A stretch of DNA of 64,000 bases from Bacillus sp. JCM 19034 (GTDB lineage Bacteria; Bacillota; Bacilli; Bacillales; Bacillaceae_D). The stretch lies in the NCBI RefSeq assembly GCF_001310635.1, contig NZ_BAXR01000013.1:1-64000 (forward strand). Reading direction: 5' to 3'. Made by a program: the position numbers and the translations under genes. Below, piece by piece: positions 1 through 11,159 of this stretch (the first letter of the stretch is position 1; each line of letters starts with the position of its first letter). The notes below the pieces were generated by a model. That model did not search any database. It was not told the DNA's origin and worked only from the letters and a program-made list of their open reading frames with translations.

Positions 1-529
1 CAATTTTTATTCAGATAATAGACTTAAACCTTGTAAGCCCTATACGATGTTTTAACCAATTCTTTAGTACGTACATTATCTTTAAAACCTATGCCCTCTA
101 TAATGTATTCTACCTCATGATATTAATCATAAAATTAACAGTCACCACCATTTCTATTATTCATTTCCTCCCTGCCTTTTAAATTTTTCGCAACTTTTTA
201 CGTACATTAAAACGATTACTATACGGGAACCGGAAATTCTGGTGTTGGGGTTTCTATGTTAATACAGAGGGCAGAAATAAGAAACATATAAGATTACATT
301 AAAAATATAGTTGAAAGAAGACTACATAGGTTACCAGTTATCATTATACGAAGATCATTACCGATTTACGGTGAGAAAAATAAGAAGAAATAAAGAAATT
401 CTTTAGAATGAGTGAATGTGGTGCAGGCGGGCCTCCCTCAATGAGCCTTTTAGGCCGAGGCCAGAGATACTTTCAGCCACAGAGTAAACCACCAGTTCAT
501 ACTGGTGGTTTTGATTAGAATCGTGCTAT
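1..529. other. Intergenic region, no convincing gene
   Basis: No supported gene is seen. On the minus strand a good ribosome binding site near 165-175 precedes only a short open stretch that stops at once, so it may be a decayed gene end. Positions 429-434 (GGCCTC) and 455-460 (GAGGCC) can form a hairpin just before the terminator at 487-513, and the plus-strand stretch from 408 to that point stays open for 37 codons without resembling a family I know. Confidence 0.4.
487..513. terminator. Rho-independent terminator hairpin
   Basis: Perfect 10-bp inverted repeat (AACCACCAGT at 487-496, ACTGGTGGTT at 501-510) with a TCAT loop and a short T-run. It lies just beyond the 3' end of the minus-strand gene at 530-951, so it may serve transcription from either side. 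Confidence 0.6.
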
Positions 530-951
530 TTATAGGTAAGATTCGATAACCTTTTTGAAATCTTGATTGACAATGGAATTAAATGATTTATTAATTAACA
601 CTTGTTTTTGGTCGTTTAATATAAGTACAGGATAATAATTCACAACTGAACTTCCTCTAACTTTTAATTTCTGATATTCGATATGGCTAATTTGTTCTTT
701 TGGAATTGAGAGCTTCTGACCTTTTAAGTCAAAACAATCGTGTTTTCATAGATTGAAAATTTATCACTCCGTTTAAATAGTAGCAGGTATAATCCGATAA
801 GTGTAAACACGCCTCCAATTACAATTAACGTCATTTTTGCATAGATAAAGTTTGCACCGATTAAGGAAATGATACCAATGAGAATAAATGCAATACCTGT
901 TTTGTTGTTGTCAGTCTTACCAGCATACAAAAGTTCACCATAATTATTCAA
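530..951 (-). CDS. Small membrane protein with PH-like C-terminus (one frame break)
   Basis: The start is TTG at 949-951, 4 nt behind AGGAGGGG. The N-terminal part (about 75 residues) has two hydrophobic segments (around IAFILIGIISLIGANF and MTLIVIGGVFTLIGLYLLL). The frame then closes at about 724, and the next frame continues as a soluble tail (LKGQKLSIPKEQISHIEYQ...) up to TAA at 530-532. Two membrane segments followed by a beta-rich tail recalls bacterial PH-domain membrane proteins; that family call is inference. One inserted or lost base near 724-730 restores about 140 residues. Function is unknown. Confidence 0.55.
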
Positions 952-1075
952 ATTTACCCCTCCTAATTATTTACATAGATATAATATTTTAATCCAATCC
1001 GTTAGATTATACCAGTACTAATAGTACCATTATCCAGATTCTCCTTGCATTGCATAGCTTTTCAAATTAAGTTTT

Positions 1076-1899
1076 TTATTTATGCTTTTGTCTATCTTTT
1101 GAACGGATATTTTTTGCAAACTCACTTGGTGTTAAGCCTGTATATTTACGAAATTGGCGGGTGAAATGGTTGTAATTTTGAAAGCTACTTCATGTGCTGC
1201 CTCAGAAGCATTCCGATTTGTATGTGCAAGGAGCAGGGTAGCCTGTTTAATTCGCATTCGGTTCAGTGCTTCGATAATGGACTCGCCAGTATTTTCCTTA
1301 AACAAATGGGCAAGTCTTGATGGAGATAGTCCAATGTTTTGGGCTAGCTCTTCGACTCGAATTGTCTCGTTCATTCGCTCAGCCAGTAAGTAAAGGGTTT
1401 CTTCTATGCGAGGATCAAATTCACTAGTATGCTGCTTGGCAAGTAACATAAGAATCTCTCTTAAGGCACTTACGCACAATTCATGCCAATAACTCCCTTG
1501 CTCCCTTGAGTCTGATAAAATTCGGCGGAACGCATAATAGATGCGTTCTCTCACTGCTTGTTGCTCAATATGTTGGATCGTCAGTGCATCAAGTGGTAGT
1601 AGACCTGTGTCCATGAATCCTTCCTTAAAATGTGCCCATACAAAATTCCAGCGTTCTCCTTTAGGTGTACCGTATCGATGAGGTGTTCCGGGTTTCAATA
1701 GTGTGATCTCACCGGTTCTTGTACGATGTTCTTGGCCTTCTATCTCGAAAAAACCCTCTCCAGCTAATGTGTACGTGATTAGCCAGTCATTCATCCCATT
1801 TGGTCGTACGGTGGAATAAATGTCGCGTTCGTCGAAATGACCAGCGATCACAACCCCGTGTGAGTGTCCGTCATAGTCGGATGGCCGATTAATCTCCAT
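1076..1899 (-). CDS. AraC-family transcriptional regulator with N-terminal cupin (one frame break)
   Basis: The N-terminal about 110 residues form a cupin-like sensor (HSHGVVIAG, ITLLKPGTPHRYGTP), as in sugar-sensing AraC proteins. The C-terminal about 100 residues hold the two-helix-turn-helix AraC domain (RVEELAQNIGLSPSRLAHLF). The frame breaks near 1178 after EAAHEVAF; the neighbouring frame continues with the conserved NYNHFTRQFRKYTGLTPSEF and ends at 1076. ATG at 1897-1899 is preferred because AAAAGG lies 9 nt upstream; a TTG at 1906-1908 directly abuts that site. It is divergent from the dioxygenase gene at 2111 and probably controls it. The effector is unknown. Confidence 0.85.
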
Positions 1900-2110
1900 A
1901 ATACACAACCTTTTCTATTGTTCTTATTAAATAATGGCGTGAGAGCTTTTCTTCCTAATAGTTTAGCTTAATAAAAGCAAGTGAACAAGTTGATTATAGC
2001 AGGATTGTATGTATTTTTAGCAAGATCGATCCTTCTTTAAACAAGTATTGGAACTATATAATGAAGAAGCATAGGAAATAACAAGAGCAGAATTAAAGGA
2101 GGGAAAAACT

Positions 2111-2915
2111 GTGGCTGAATATCAAGTGTTAACAAAGGAACAAAAGCAACAATTTGAAGAAGAAGGTTATGTCATTGTGAAAGGTCTGTTTACAGAGGAG
2201 CAACTAATGGAGATTACGAGTACCTTTGATGATATTAGCAATCAAGTAATTCCTGGGCATTTTGAGCCAGATCTTCAGAGAGACACAGAGGATCCGTTAA
2301 AGCGTTATCCAAGAGTTATGCATCCGCACCGATTTAATGAAACTGCCAAACGCTATATGCTACATCAACCGGTTATGAAGGTTCTTGCTGATTTGTATGA
2401 GGAAGAGGCGTTGGCAGCACAGAGTATGTTCTATTATAAGCCACCAGGTGCACGAGCAGGCACTTCACCAAGATAATTTTTACTTGAAGGTTGAGCCGGG
2501 CAATTGCATCGCTGCATGGACGGCAATCGATTCGGCTGATGAAGATAATGGAGGATTACTAGTTGTACCAAAGACGAGTGACTATGACATTGTTTGTCCT
2601 GAATTGTCTGATGCAAAGGAATCATTTACGACCCATTACGTAAAGCCACCGAAGGAAAAGAAACCTGTTCCGATCGTGATGGAAAAGGGCGATGTGCTCT
2701 TCTTTAATGGGAATCTAATTCACGGATCGTACCGCAATAAGACGAAAGATCGTTTTCGACGATCGTTCATCTGTCACTACGCAAACAGTTCAGCTACTCA
2801 TATTGCCTCACATTATCGTCCGTTATTCCGTGCAGATGGAACCCCAGTGGATATGAAGACGAATCCCGATGGAGGTCCGTGTGGAGTTGAATATGATTCA
2901 CCGTATGTCCATTAA
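2111..2915 (+). CDS. Phytanoyl-CoA dioxygenase (PhyH) family protein (one frame break)
   Basis: Predicted Fe(II)/2-oxoglutarate-dependent oxygenase of about 268 residues. The iron ligands are visible: the HxD motif in ALHQDNFYLKVEPG and the distal His in LIHGSYRNKT, with an Arg nearby (DRFRRSF) placed to bind 2-oxoglutarate. The start is GTG, 8 nt behind AAAGGAGGG. The frame breaks near 2455, between YYKPPGAR and QALHQD. The upstream divergent AraC regulator with a cupin sensor suggests a small-molecule-induced hydroxylase. The substrate cannot be read from the sequence; many bacterial PhyH proteins act on small metabolites rather than phytanoyl-CoA. Confidence 0.85.
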
Positions 2916-3314
2916 ATTTTTATACTAAGGCTTTTAGACGGATAATGTCGTGGTGGGGGAAGAAGCAAGGTGGAAATGGAAGGGTAGATTACTGAGACAC
3001 GCTATGTTGGTATTCATGATTTGCTATTGGAAGGGAAAGAGACAGCATGCTCGCAGTCATACTTAAAAACCTTCCAAGAAATATAAGTATACGGTTGTTA
3101 TTTTGACTGGGAATTGTAACGTAAAACAATGGTAACAAATATATTATTTGTTCAAGGGTTATGAAAATTTGAGTTATGTTGGTTATGGCTTGAATAGAGG
3201 AATCTGAACTAGATGAATTCAGTATAAATCTAAATGTTAAATAAAATCAAAGTGTCTAAAAAACGCTAACTTTCTCCACCAATGAGTGACACCTATCCAA
3301 TACAGGTTGATGTA
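2916..3314. other. Intergenic region, about 400 bp, no gene seen
   Basis: Both strands are interrupted by frequent stops and no ribosome binding site precedes a usable frame. It may contain decayed sequence; no repeat or mobile-element end is evident. Confidence 0.4.
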
Positions 3315-3348
3315 AGAAAACACATTAGAAGTGACTAATGTGTTTTCT
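3315..3348. terminator. Bidirectional terminator
   Basis: Perfect 13-bp inverted repeat (AGAAAACACATTA at 3315-3327, TAATGTGTTTTCT at 3336-3348) around an 8-nt loop, with T-rich tails on both strands. It lies 3 bp from the stop of the minus-strand LysR gene, which it should terminate. Confidence 0.8.
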
Positions 3349-3350
3349 AT

Positions 3351-4201
3351 TTATAATTCATTCTTATTTATTTGCTCTATAAAAGAAGTTAAAACCCTAT
3401 TAGTATTCAAGTCTTTACGTCTAACAAGATGCGTTTGCATAAGAAGATACTCTTTTGGAAGGGGGGTTGAGTTGTATTCTTTTGCTTGGGTTTCAGAAAT
3501 CACTGATAAAGGAAGAACTGCTGAAGCCAACCCTGATTTCACACAATTTAATAAAGTATCTAAGGTGTTTACTTCTATAACGTTAGTTGGTTTATCGCCG
3601 GTACTATCTAACCATTCAACTAGAACCTTTCTAAATGGACACCCTTCAGGAAATACTGCCCAAGTCTTTGGTGTCTGTTCAGGTTTAACTCCTCTTTTAG
3701 TAATTAGACTAACGACATCTTGAATCGTATATTCGACTTCGATCAAATTGGATTTTGTTTGGCCTGTGATAAATGCCGCATCAAGCTTGTATTTCTGAAT
3801 CATCTCTAATAATTTTGGTGATGTCCCAGTAATTAACGAAATCGATACATTAGGATGCTGTTTTTTGAAATCAGAAAGTATATTCATAAATTTATTTGAG
3901 GCAAGAGTCTCAACAACTCCAATTGCCAACTTCCCTTCAAAGTTCTCCGCATCTTGAACAGCTGCAACCGCTTCTTCAGCCCGTTTATTTATGGAGGCTG
4001 CATGCTCATAAAAAATGAATCCTCTTTCAGTTAAGCTAACTCCTTTTGGGTGTCTATTAAATAGAGTAACACCTAAATCAGACTCCAATTTTTTATACGA
4101 TTGGTGACATTAGACTGTACATATCCTAGTTTGTCTGCCGCTTTAGAAACATTTCCCTCATCAGCTACTGTTAGAAAAACTTTTAAATCAGTTAACTCCA
4201 T
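3351..4201 (-). CDS. LysR-family transcriptional regulator (one frame break)
   Basis: The N-terminal winged helix-turn-helix is read in one frame from ATG at 4199-4201 ([20 protein letters not shown], then [20 protein letters not shown]). The remaining about 245 residues, the effector-binding domain ([47 protein letters not shown]), lie in another. The junction near 4093 is a run of six A where seven would keep frame, so one base is probably missing. AGGAG precedes the start by 7 nt. The total of about 283 residues is normal for the family. It is divergent from the flavin oxidoreductase at 4318, the usual arrangement for a LysR activator and its target. Confidence 0.9.
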
Positions 4202-4317
4202 AATGAAACTCCTCATCATTATTATTGATCGATACATCATTTTTAATCATTTTATTAAATATCTAATCCTATGTAAACTTTAAATTGCAAGCAAATAAAA
4301 AACAGGAGTGATTAATT

Positions 4318-5410
4318 ATGTCAAAGTACCCCAATTTATTTTCCGAATCTAAGATTGGTTCATTGGAGTTGTCAAATAGAACGGTAGTATCTCCAATGAC
4401 TAGAACAAGTGCTGAACCGAACGGATTAGCTAATGAAAGAATGGCCCTATATTATTCACGCTTTGCAAGAGGTGGCTTTTCTTTAATAATTACTGAAGGT
4501 ACTTATCCTGATTTGACACATGGGCAAGCGTATGAAAATCAACCCGGAATTGCAACGGAAGAGCAAGCTGCTGCTTGGAAACCAGTGGTAGATGCTGTTC
4601 ACAAAGAAGGTGGGAAAATCTTTTTACAAATTCAACATGCAGGAGCACTAGTTCAGTACAATCGCTATAAGGACTATTCATTAGCACCGTCTGCTATTAA
4701 ACCAAAGGGGAAAAACTTAAAGATCATGGGGGAAGTGGAGAATATTCGATTCCAAGAGAAATAAGTAAAAAAGAAATAGAGACAGTGATTGAGAGCTTTG
4801 CTAATGCTGCATTAAGAGCTAAAAATATTGGCTTTGATGGAATTGAAGTTCATGGGGCCAATGGGTATTTATTAGATCAATTTCATACGGACTATACAAA
4901 TCTTCGCGAAGATGAATTTGGAGGGACACCTGAAAATCGTGTTCGGCTAAGTGTTTTAGTGTTAAAAGCAATTCGAAATAAAGTGGGCAACAATTTTGTT
5001 GTAGGTATCCGCGTTTCTCAAGGTAAAGTAAATGATTTCTATCATAAATGGAAAGGAGAAGAGGATGAAGCAAAAATCATCTTTGAGAATCTAGCCTCAG
5101 CTAGCCCAGATTATATACACACAACGGAGTTTCAAGCAGATAAACCAGCGTTTGGAGAAGATAGTCATACACTTGCATACCTTGCCAAAAAGTATGGAAA
5201 AATTCCTGTAGTTGCCAATGGGCAGTTAGGAGAGCCAGATACTGCAGAGAAAATGATTGGTAATGGAGAGACTGACTTTGTTGCACTAGGGACTAGTGCT
5301 TTGGCCAACCCTGATTGGCAAATAAAGTGAAAGATAATCAACCATTATTTAAGTTTGATCATCGTGTGTTTGATCCTATTGCTGTAATAAGAGATGAAGA
5401 AACTTATTAG
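4318..5410 (+). CDS. Old yellow enzyme family NADH:flavin oxidoreductase (two frame breaks)
   Basis: FMN-dependent ene-reductase-type TIM barrel of about 363 residues. Seen: an N-terminal barrel strand with PMTRTSAEPNG, the flavin/substrate motif QIQHAGAL, EVHGANGYLLDQF, and EFGGTPENR typical of the family. The frame breaks in a five-G run near 4730 (six G give GGSGEYSIPREIS) and again near 5318 (one missing C after DW); the last segment ends DEETY at 5410. Divergent from the LysR gene, so probably LysR-controlled. The physiological substrate is unknown; relatives reduce electrophilic enones. Confidence 0.9.
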
Positions 5411-5503
5411 ATACTCGAATAAGGCATCCTTCTTTTCCTGTTATAATTCTTAAACAAGGATTAACTGATGCGATTTATCAGAAGATGTCTATAATTTATT
5501 GTC

Positions 5504-5548
5504 AAAGCCGGTGAAATTTACGTAAAGTATTAATTTCACCGGCTTTTT
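5504..5548. terminator. Strong terminator between convergent genes
   Basis: Perfect 15-bp inverted repeat (AAAGCCGGTGAAATT at 5504-5518, AATTTCACCGGCTTT at 5532-5546) followed by a T-run on the plus strand. It ends the flavin oxidoreductase unit and lies downstream of the convergent GH27 gene as well. Confidence 0.85.
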
Positions 5549-5622
5549 CATTTCTGAGAAGGGGTTTGTCCGAGCCTCGTTGTTTGTTTCTTAAAGAATA
5601 CTATTCTATCCAAGACCGCTTT

Positions 5623-6909
5623 TTAGCTTAGTCGTATAAGCGATGAACCATGTGGTGGAAGAACAGTTTCAATTTCATCAATGCTACCTAGGTCTTGTTG
5701 CTTCCAAAGCTCTTTTCCTTGCTTTGGTTCGAATAAACCAAGTTGTTCTAATGAAACGTTGAGCGTTGCTTCGCTTTCACTTATATTAAATAATGCGACA
5801 TATGTCTCATCTTGCTTCCCTTTTGCCGTCCAGACGACGTGGTCGTTTAAGCGATAAAGCAATCGGTTGCTGTGACTATGTTGATTAACATTAAGAACAT
5901 CTTCGTTCGTTAACAAAGATAAGGTCCATTCATCGTTGTCACGGAGCTCTCCACCGAACATGAGCGGCGATTTGAAAATACTCCAAAGAGTCATCATTGT
6001 TTTTTGTTCGTCCTTTGTAAAACGTGTCCATCTGTCTCCGCCAGGACCATCAACAGATCGTAAACCTAAATGACCTAAAGGTAGCATGTCACAGTCTGGC
6101 CAACTTCCTGGAGCAACATGCTTTTCCCACACTTCACATCGTTCAAACATGTTATATAATAAATCCCATTGATCCCAAAAGTCATCCGTCATTCTCCACA
6201 TGTTAGCGTTTTCTTTAAACGATTGGGCGTATTCAATTGGTGCAGGTCCAGGTGAGAGGCTTAAAACGATATCGCGCCCGCAATGATTAATAGCATTGTG
6301 GATTAATTCAATTTCCTTCAAATGAGTATCATATAATCTCGATGCAGCAATATCATCGACTTTAATAAAATCGACTCCCCATTGTGCGTATAATTCAAAC
6401 AACGAATTGTAATAGGCTTGTGCACCTTCTTGAGATGGATCAATTCCATACATATCTGTATTCCATGGACAGATCGAATTAGGATGAGCAATATCCCTTG
6501 CTCGTTGATCTGAGCCTAAAATGGCTGTATTCGCATGAACTGCTTGTCTAGGAATTCCTCTCATAATATGAATACCAAACTTTAATCCAAGACTATGAAT
6601 ATAGTCTCCAAGCGGTTTAAATCCAGCACCGTTTATTGCAGATGGAAAGCGATTGACGGCCGGTAGCAACCTTGAATATTCATCCATTTCTAACGGAGCA
6701 AAGGCGTGATAACGAGAGGAATCTGCTGTTGGCTCATACCACTGAATATCGACTACAACATATTCCCAGCCAAATCGTTTTAAATGCTCTTGAATATAAT
6801 CTGCGTTCCCTTTAACTTCTTCCTCTGTCACACTTGCACCATAGCAATCCCAACTATTCCAACCCATAGGGGGTGTAGGTGCAAAAGATTGATGTTTCAT
6901 TAATTTCAT
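5623..6909 (-). CDS. GH27 glycosidase, probable beta-L-arabinopyranosidase (alpha-galactosidase fold)
   Basis: About 428 residues with a GH27 TIM barrel. PPMGWNSWDCYG opens the domain; the nucleophile is Asp185 in DFIKVDD and the acid/base Asp243 in RMTDDFW. ATG at 6907-6909 is chosen because GGAGG lies 9 nt upstream; an ATG at 6924 overlaps that site. At the strand where GH27 alpha-galactosidases carry two adjacent Asp residues, this protein reads VVVDIQWYEP, with Ile55 replacing the second. From family knowledge, Ile here marks beta-L-arabinopyranosidases, which lack the group that binds the galactose O6. There is no signal peptide, so it is cytoplasmic. The divergent neighbour is a GH43 arabinanase-like gene, which fits. 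Confidence 0.85.
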   Translation of the reverse strand: MKLMKHQSFAPTPPMGWNSWDCYGASVTEEEVKGNADYIQEHLKRFGWEYVVVDIQWYEPTADSSRYHAFAPLEMDEYSRLLPAVNRFPSAINGAGFKPLGDYIHSLGLKFGIHIMRGIPRQAVHANTAILGSDQRARDIAHPNSICPWNTDMYGIDPSQEGAQAYYNSLFELYAQWGVDFIKVDDIAASRLYDTHLKEIELIHNAINHCGRDIVLSLSPGPAPIEYAQSFKENANMWRMTDDFWDQWDLLYNMFERCEVWEKHVAPGSWPDCDMLPLGHLGLRSVDGPGGDRWTRFTKDEQKTMMTLWSIFKSPLMFGGELRDNDEWTLSLLTNEDVLNVNQHSHSNRLLYRLNDHVVWTAKGKQDETYVALFNISESEATLNVSLEQLGLFEPKQGKELWKQQDLGSIDEIETVLPPHGSSLIRLS

Positions 6910-7031
6910 GCGCAAAACCTCCATTTTTTTGGTGAAAAGAAATAAATACTTGCTATTTGAGAATCTATACCTTTATTATATAATAAAATATATATAGAAA
7001 TATATTAATAAATAGATTAATTGAATTGTTT

Positions 7032-7045
7032 TGTAAGCGTTGTAT
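7032..7045 (+). promoter_or_regulatory. Possible degenerate cre (CcpA) site
   Basis: TGTAAGCGTTGTAT between the divergent glycosidase genes matches the left part of the catabolite-responsive element consensus (TGNAARCG) but lacks the final CA. This is a weak, inference-level call based on position in a carbohydrate gene pair. Confidence 0.25.
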
Positions 7046-7145
7046 TTGATATGTGATCATTGTTTTGAAAGGGCTTTATTTATTCATCCGAGATTTAAGA
7101 AATCGATGAGTTTGAGTTGACCACGGAATAGGAAGGAGAAATATC

Positions 7146-8085
<940 letters not shown>

Positions 8086-8095
8086 GAAGATTTAA

Positions 8096-8128
8096 AACGC
8101 CTTGGGAGATTGACTCTTGAGGCGTTAT
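8096..8128 (+). terminator. Weak terminator-like hairpin
   Basis: AACGCCT (8096-8102) pairs with AGGCGTT (8120-8126) 10 bp after the GH43 stop. The following sequence is only moderately T-rich. Confidence 0.4.
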
Positions 8129-8311
8129 ATTGTATTACTGCTTTTTCATGTCTTCTGGAGTTAATCTTTTACCGTACACTTTACTTATGTTTTATTCTCT
8201 ACCATGTTTGAAAGTGTTCGATACTTATTTACGGTGAAACGTTTCATATAAGACAATCGTAGAACATATTATTCTTACTTTTATTAACTTAAGCAGAAAG
8301 AGTGGTGTGAA

Positions 8312-9432
8312 ATGTTGAAAAAATGATACTTTGTCTTTTCTCATTAACGTTATTTTTATCTGCTTGTTCAAATTCAGAAGGAACGAGTGAAAAAGTGATA
8401 ACAGAGGAAGACGTAACAGCAGAATCGAATACAGAGGTAAGTGACCTGGAGCAGCTAATTGGCGAACATATTATAATGGAAGGCTCGTCAATTGAACTTC
8501 CTTTTGACGGTTTAGTTAGAGATGCTCATTTTTCAGAAGATGGCAGAGTGAAGTTATTTGTTACAAAAGATATGATCATTGTCATTGATGATACCGAAAT
8601 TGTTCACGTATCGAAGGCAATTAGTGCCGATATTTTTTCAGATCCTACTGTTTCATTCGATGGTAAATATGCTGTTTGGCGACGAGACGCTGCTAAAGAA
8701 GATTACGCCATTGCCATATTCGATGTTGAAAACAGAACAATTGATTATGTAGAAAGTACGGATAAGTACGATGTATTTGGGGTGTACTTATATTTGCCTT
8801 TAATTGAAAAGGTAGAGGATGAATACTTCTTAGTGATGAACCACTATTTGTATGGATATGATGTGGCCATGGCTTTAAATGTGACGACGAAGGAAATGTA
8901 CTCAAAAGAATATCCAGAAGACCAAGAAGTGTTAAGTAAATTGAAACAAGAACCTGTTTATTCGGGCGATGAAACGTATGTACCTATGGTAGAAAATTGG
9001 GCTAATGTGAATAACCTTAGTGGACAGGATTCTTCTTACTACGGATACTATGAATATTTTTTCGAAGCTGATTCTGAAGCAGAAATCATTGAACAAATCT
9101 ATGCCGTTTATACACCTGAACCAAAGGTAATTGATCTCGAACTTGATAAGCATGGAATTGATTTATCCGATCAAACGAAACAAATAGACTTTAGAAACGA
9201 TATAATAATTGCTGATAACGGAAGCTTTGTCTTCACACAATATGAACAAAATGAAGAAGAGGCTTATAAAATGTTTACATATTACATTGATTTAGCGAAC
9301 ACACCAGTCGAGCCAGTCCTTGTTCATGAAAGTGAATTTAATGAAGCAAAAAAGGATGTTTTCTATAATCATGATGCAAAAGGGATTTACATTGTGGAAA
9401 AAGGAAAGCTGAACTTTTTTGAATTAAACTAA
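8312..9432 (+). CDS. Predicted lipoprotein of unknown function (frame break in the signal peptide)
   Basis: ATG at 8312 starts MLKK, then a six-A run closes the frame; with one more A it continues MILCLFSLTLFLSAC, a lipoprotein signal with the lipobox Cys near residue 19. The mature part, about 350 residues, is acidic and beta-rich (FDGLVRDAHFSEDGRVKLFV, SFDGKYAVWRRDAAKEDYAI), suggestive of repeated propeller-like strands. I do not recognise a named family. Only a weak ribosome binding site is visible. It is a single gene closed by the terminator at 9457. An alternative start is ATG 8323, with a short signal peptide and no frame break. Confidence 0.75.
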
Positions 9433-9456
9433 AGCGAAACGATAGCTAGCACTAAC

Positions 9457-9488
9457 AGGGGCATTCCTTCAATAAGGGATGCTCTTTC
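9457..9488 (+). terminator. Terminator after lipoprotein gene
   Basis: AGGGGCATTCC pairs with GGGATGCTCTT with several G-T wobbles, followed by a T-rich tail, 25 bp after the stop at 9432. Confidence 0.55.
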
Positions 9489-9572
9489 TATGCTACAACG
9501 AATTAAGGAATTAAATGTTAAAATGGATAAGTACGAACTAGTTTAAGTGAAAAACAGAGAGTGAGGGGAAGC

Positions 9573-10249
9573 ATGAACATTGGTTTCGATTTAGACAATA
9601 CGTTATTAAATATTAAAATGTGTGAACGGGAATCAATCTTAGAGGCACTCATCGAACATGAAATTCTAAAAACCCGAGAGGATAACAGGCAACAAGAGCT
9701 TCTACATACATACGAGAAAATGAGCAGTTATCATTGGGGGCAAATAGGAGAGAAATCTCCTTTCGAAGTTATACAACGTTCCATTTCCGACTTATTAAAG
9801 GATTATAGTGAATCGTTTGATGCATCACTTATAACGAAAAGCTATTGGGAATTCTTTTGTCGTTCTTCACAATTGGAACCAGGTGCAAGAGAAGTATTAG
9901 AGTCTTTATCAAAAAACATCGCCTGTTTTGTTTGACGAATGGGTACAGTGAGTCTCAAAGAGGGCGGTTGAAGGCAGCTAAGATAGAGCATTATTTTGAA
10001 GAAGTTTTCATATCTGAAGAAATAGGTGTTGCCAAGCCAAATCCAAAAGCGGTGGAAATTTGCCTAGAAAAATTAGACTTAAGCAAAGAAAAAACGATTT
10101 ATATAGGAGATTCGATCATAAATGACTACCCCGCAGCAAACGGGGCAGGCATCCACTTCTACTACTATAACCCGACAAATAGTGAAACTAGCGAACGTAA
10201 GGGATTAACTCAAATTAGTTATCTACAAGATTTATTAGATATTCTTTGA
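9573..10249 (+). CDS. HAD-superfamily hydrolase (one frame break)
   Basis: Haloacid dehalogenase-like phosphatase of about 225 residues. Motif I is GFDLDNTLL with the nucleophile Asp; motif II is CLTNGYSE; the lysine region is GVAKPNPKAVEICLE; motif IV is YIGDSIINDYPAANGAG. A helical cap lies between motifs I and II. ATG 9573 is preferred because AGGGGA lies just upstream; an earlier GTG at 9561 overlaps that site. The frame breaks near 9920, between SLSKNI and LFCLTNG. Likely a cytosolic nucleotide or sugar-phosphate phosphatase; the substrate is unknown. Confidence 0.85.
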
Positions 10250-10282
10250 AGCATGTGCGGCTAAGCTAATCAGAATGTGAAT

Positions 10283-10311
10283 AGGCACCCAAAATAAAAG
10301 TGTCTTTTTTT
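10283..10311 (+). terminator. Terminator after HAD gene
   Basis: AGGCAC (10283-10288) pairs with GTGTCT (10300-10305, one wobble) followed by eight T residues. Confidence 0.55.
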
Positions 10312-10427
10312 CATTAGTGGGGTATATTTTACTAATTAAATAGATTACTATTATTCGCACAAGTAACTTAATAGTTAACTATGCTCGTGGATAAGACCAT
10401 GTATCTATGTTAGGAGTTGTTTTTTCT

Positions 10428-11123
10428 TTGAAAAAGCCGATATCAATCATTCTTTCACTAATTGCTATTGTTATTTTAACGATGGGGATTTATCTTTTGA
10501 TTATAACCATTCAAGAAATGGTATTTGTCCCTAACGACTATGTAATGTGGACATTTAACTACCCAACATCAAGATTGATTTTTATTTATGAACTATACCT
10601 ATTAATTGGGTTTTTCTATATTTTATATAAGAAAGAATCTCAGAACAAAGGATCTGAAGCAAAAGACAGATTCATAAAAATGAATAGAAACTATATCTTT
10701 GCATTTATTGCAAGCAATATTGTCTTGTTTTACATCATTGTTTCTGCAGTTACTGTCATAACGAGCAACAAAATTATTGATTATTCATTTCTATATCCAC
10801 AAGGACGTGAATTTAGTTACAAAGATGTAGTAAAGATTAGCACAGGAGTATATGGTGATAAATTCTACCTACCGTTTACACATTCAAAGGGTGAATTCTT
10901 TTATATTATTGAGTTAGCCGATGGTAAAAAAGTTCATTTAAATGAACTTGGGGGAGTTATGAATGATGAACATGTATTCTTTATCATAGAAGAGCTTGAC
11001 CGTGAATTTGTAAATATGGGCATTCCTAAAGTTTCGAGTATGGAAAATTTTCAATATACTACCGAACATTTAGATGAAATTTATACAGATAAAATTCAGA
11101 GTATACTAGAAAATACAAATTAA
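10428..11123 (+). CDS. Membrane protein of unknown function
   Basis: About 231 residues. Three membrane segments are visible in the first 120 (IILSLIAIVILTMGIYLLII, SRLIFIYELYLLIGFFYIL, IFAFIASNIVLFYIIVSAV). A soluble C-terminal domain follows (FSYKDVVKISTGVYGDKFYL, FYIIELADGKKVHLNELGG), resembling a PH-like beta sandwich. TTG at 10428 (KKPISIILSL) is preferred, 11 nt after TAGGAG; ATG 10407 lies before that site. No family name is recognised. The GNAT gene follows 36 bp downstream and may be co-transcribed. Confidence 0.65.
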   Translation: MKKPISIILSLIAIVILTMGIYLLIITIQEMVFVPNDYVMWTFNYPTSRLIFIYELYLLIGFFYILYKKESQNKGSEAKDRFIKMNRNYIFAFIASNIVLFYIIVSAVTVITSNKIIDYSFLYPQGREFSYKDVVKISTGVYGDKFYLPFTHSKGEFFYIIELADGKKVHLNELGGVMNDEHVFFIIEELDREFVNMGIPKVSSMENFQYTTEHLDEIYTDKIQSILENTN

Positions 11124-11159
11124 AGAAATCATCTTTGATGTATCAAGGGAGGTTTAGCA

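Noticed and set aside
3331..3723. 130-codon plus-strand frame
   Set aside because: Antisense to the LysR effector domain and starting in its terminator.
4101..4283. 60-codon plus-strand frame near the LysR start
   Set aside because: It lies antisense to the LysR helix-turn-helix and over the divergent promoter region.
5623..6909. Plain alpha-galactosidase
   Set aside because: The second Asp of the substrate-binding pair is replaced by Ile, and the neighbour is arabinanase-like.
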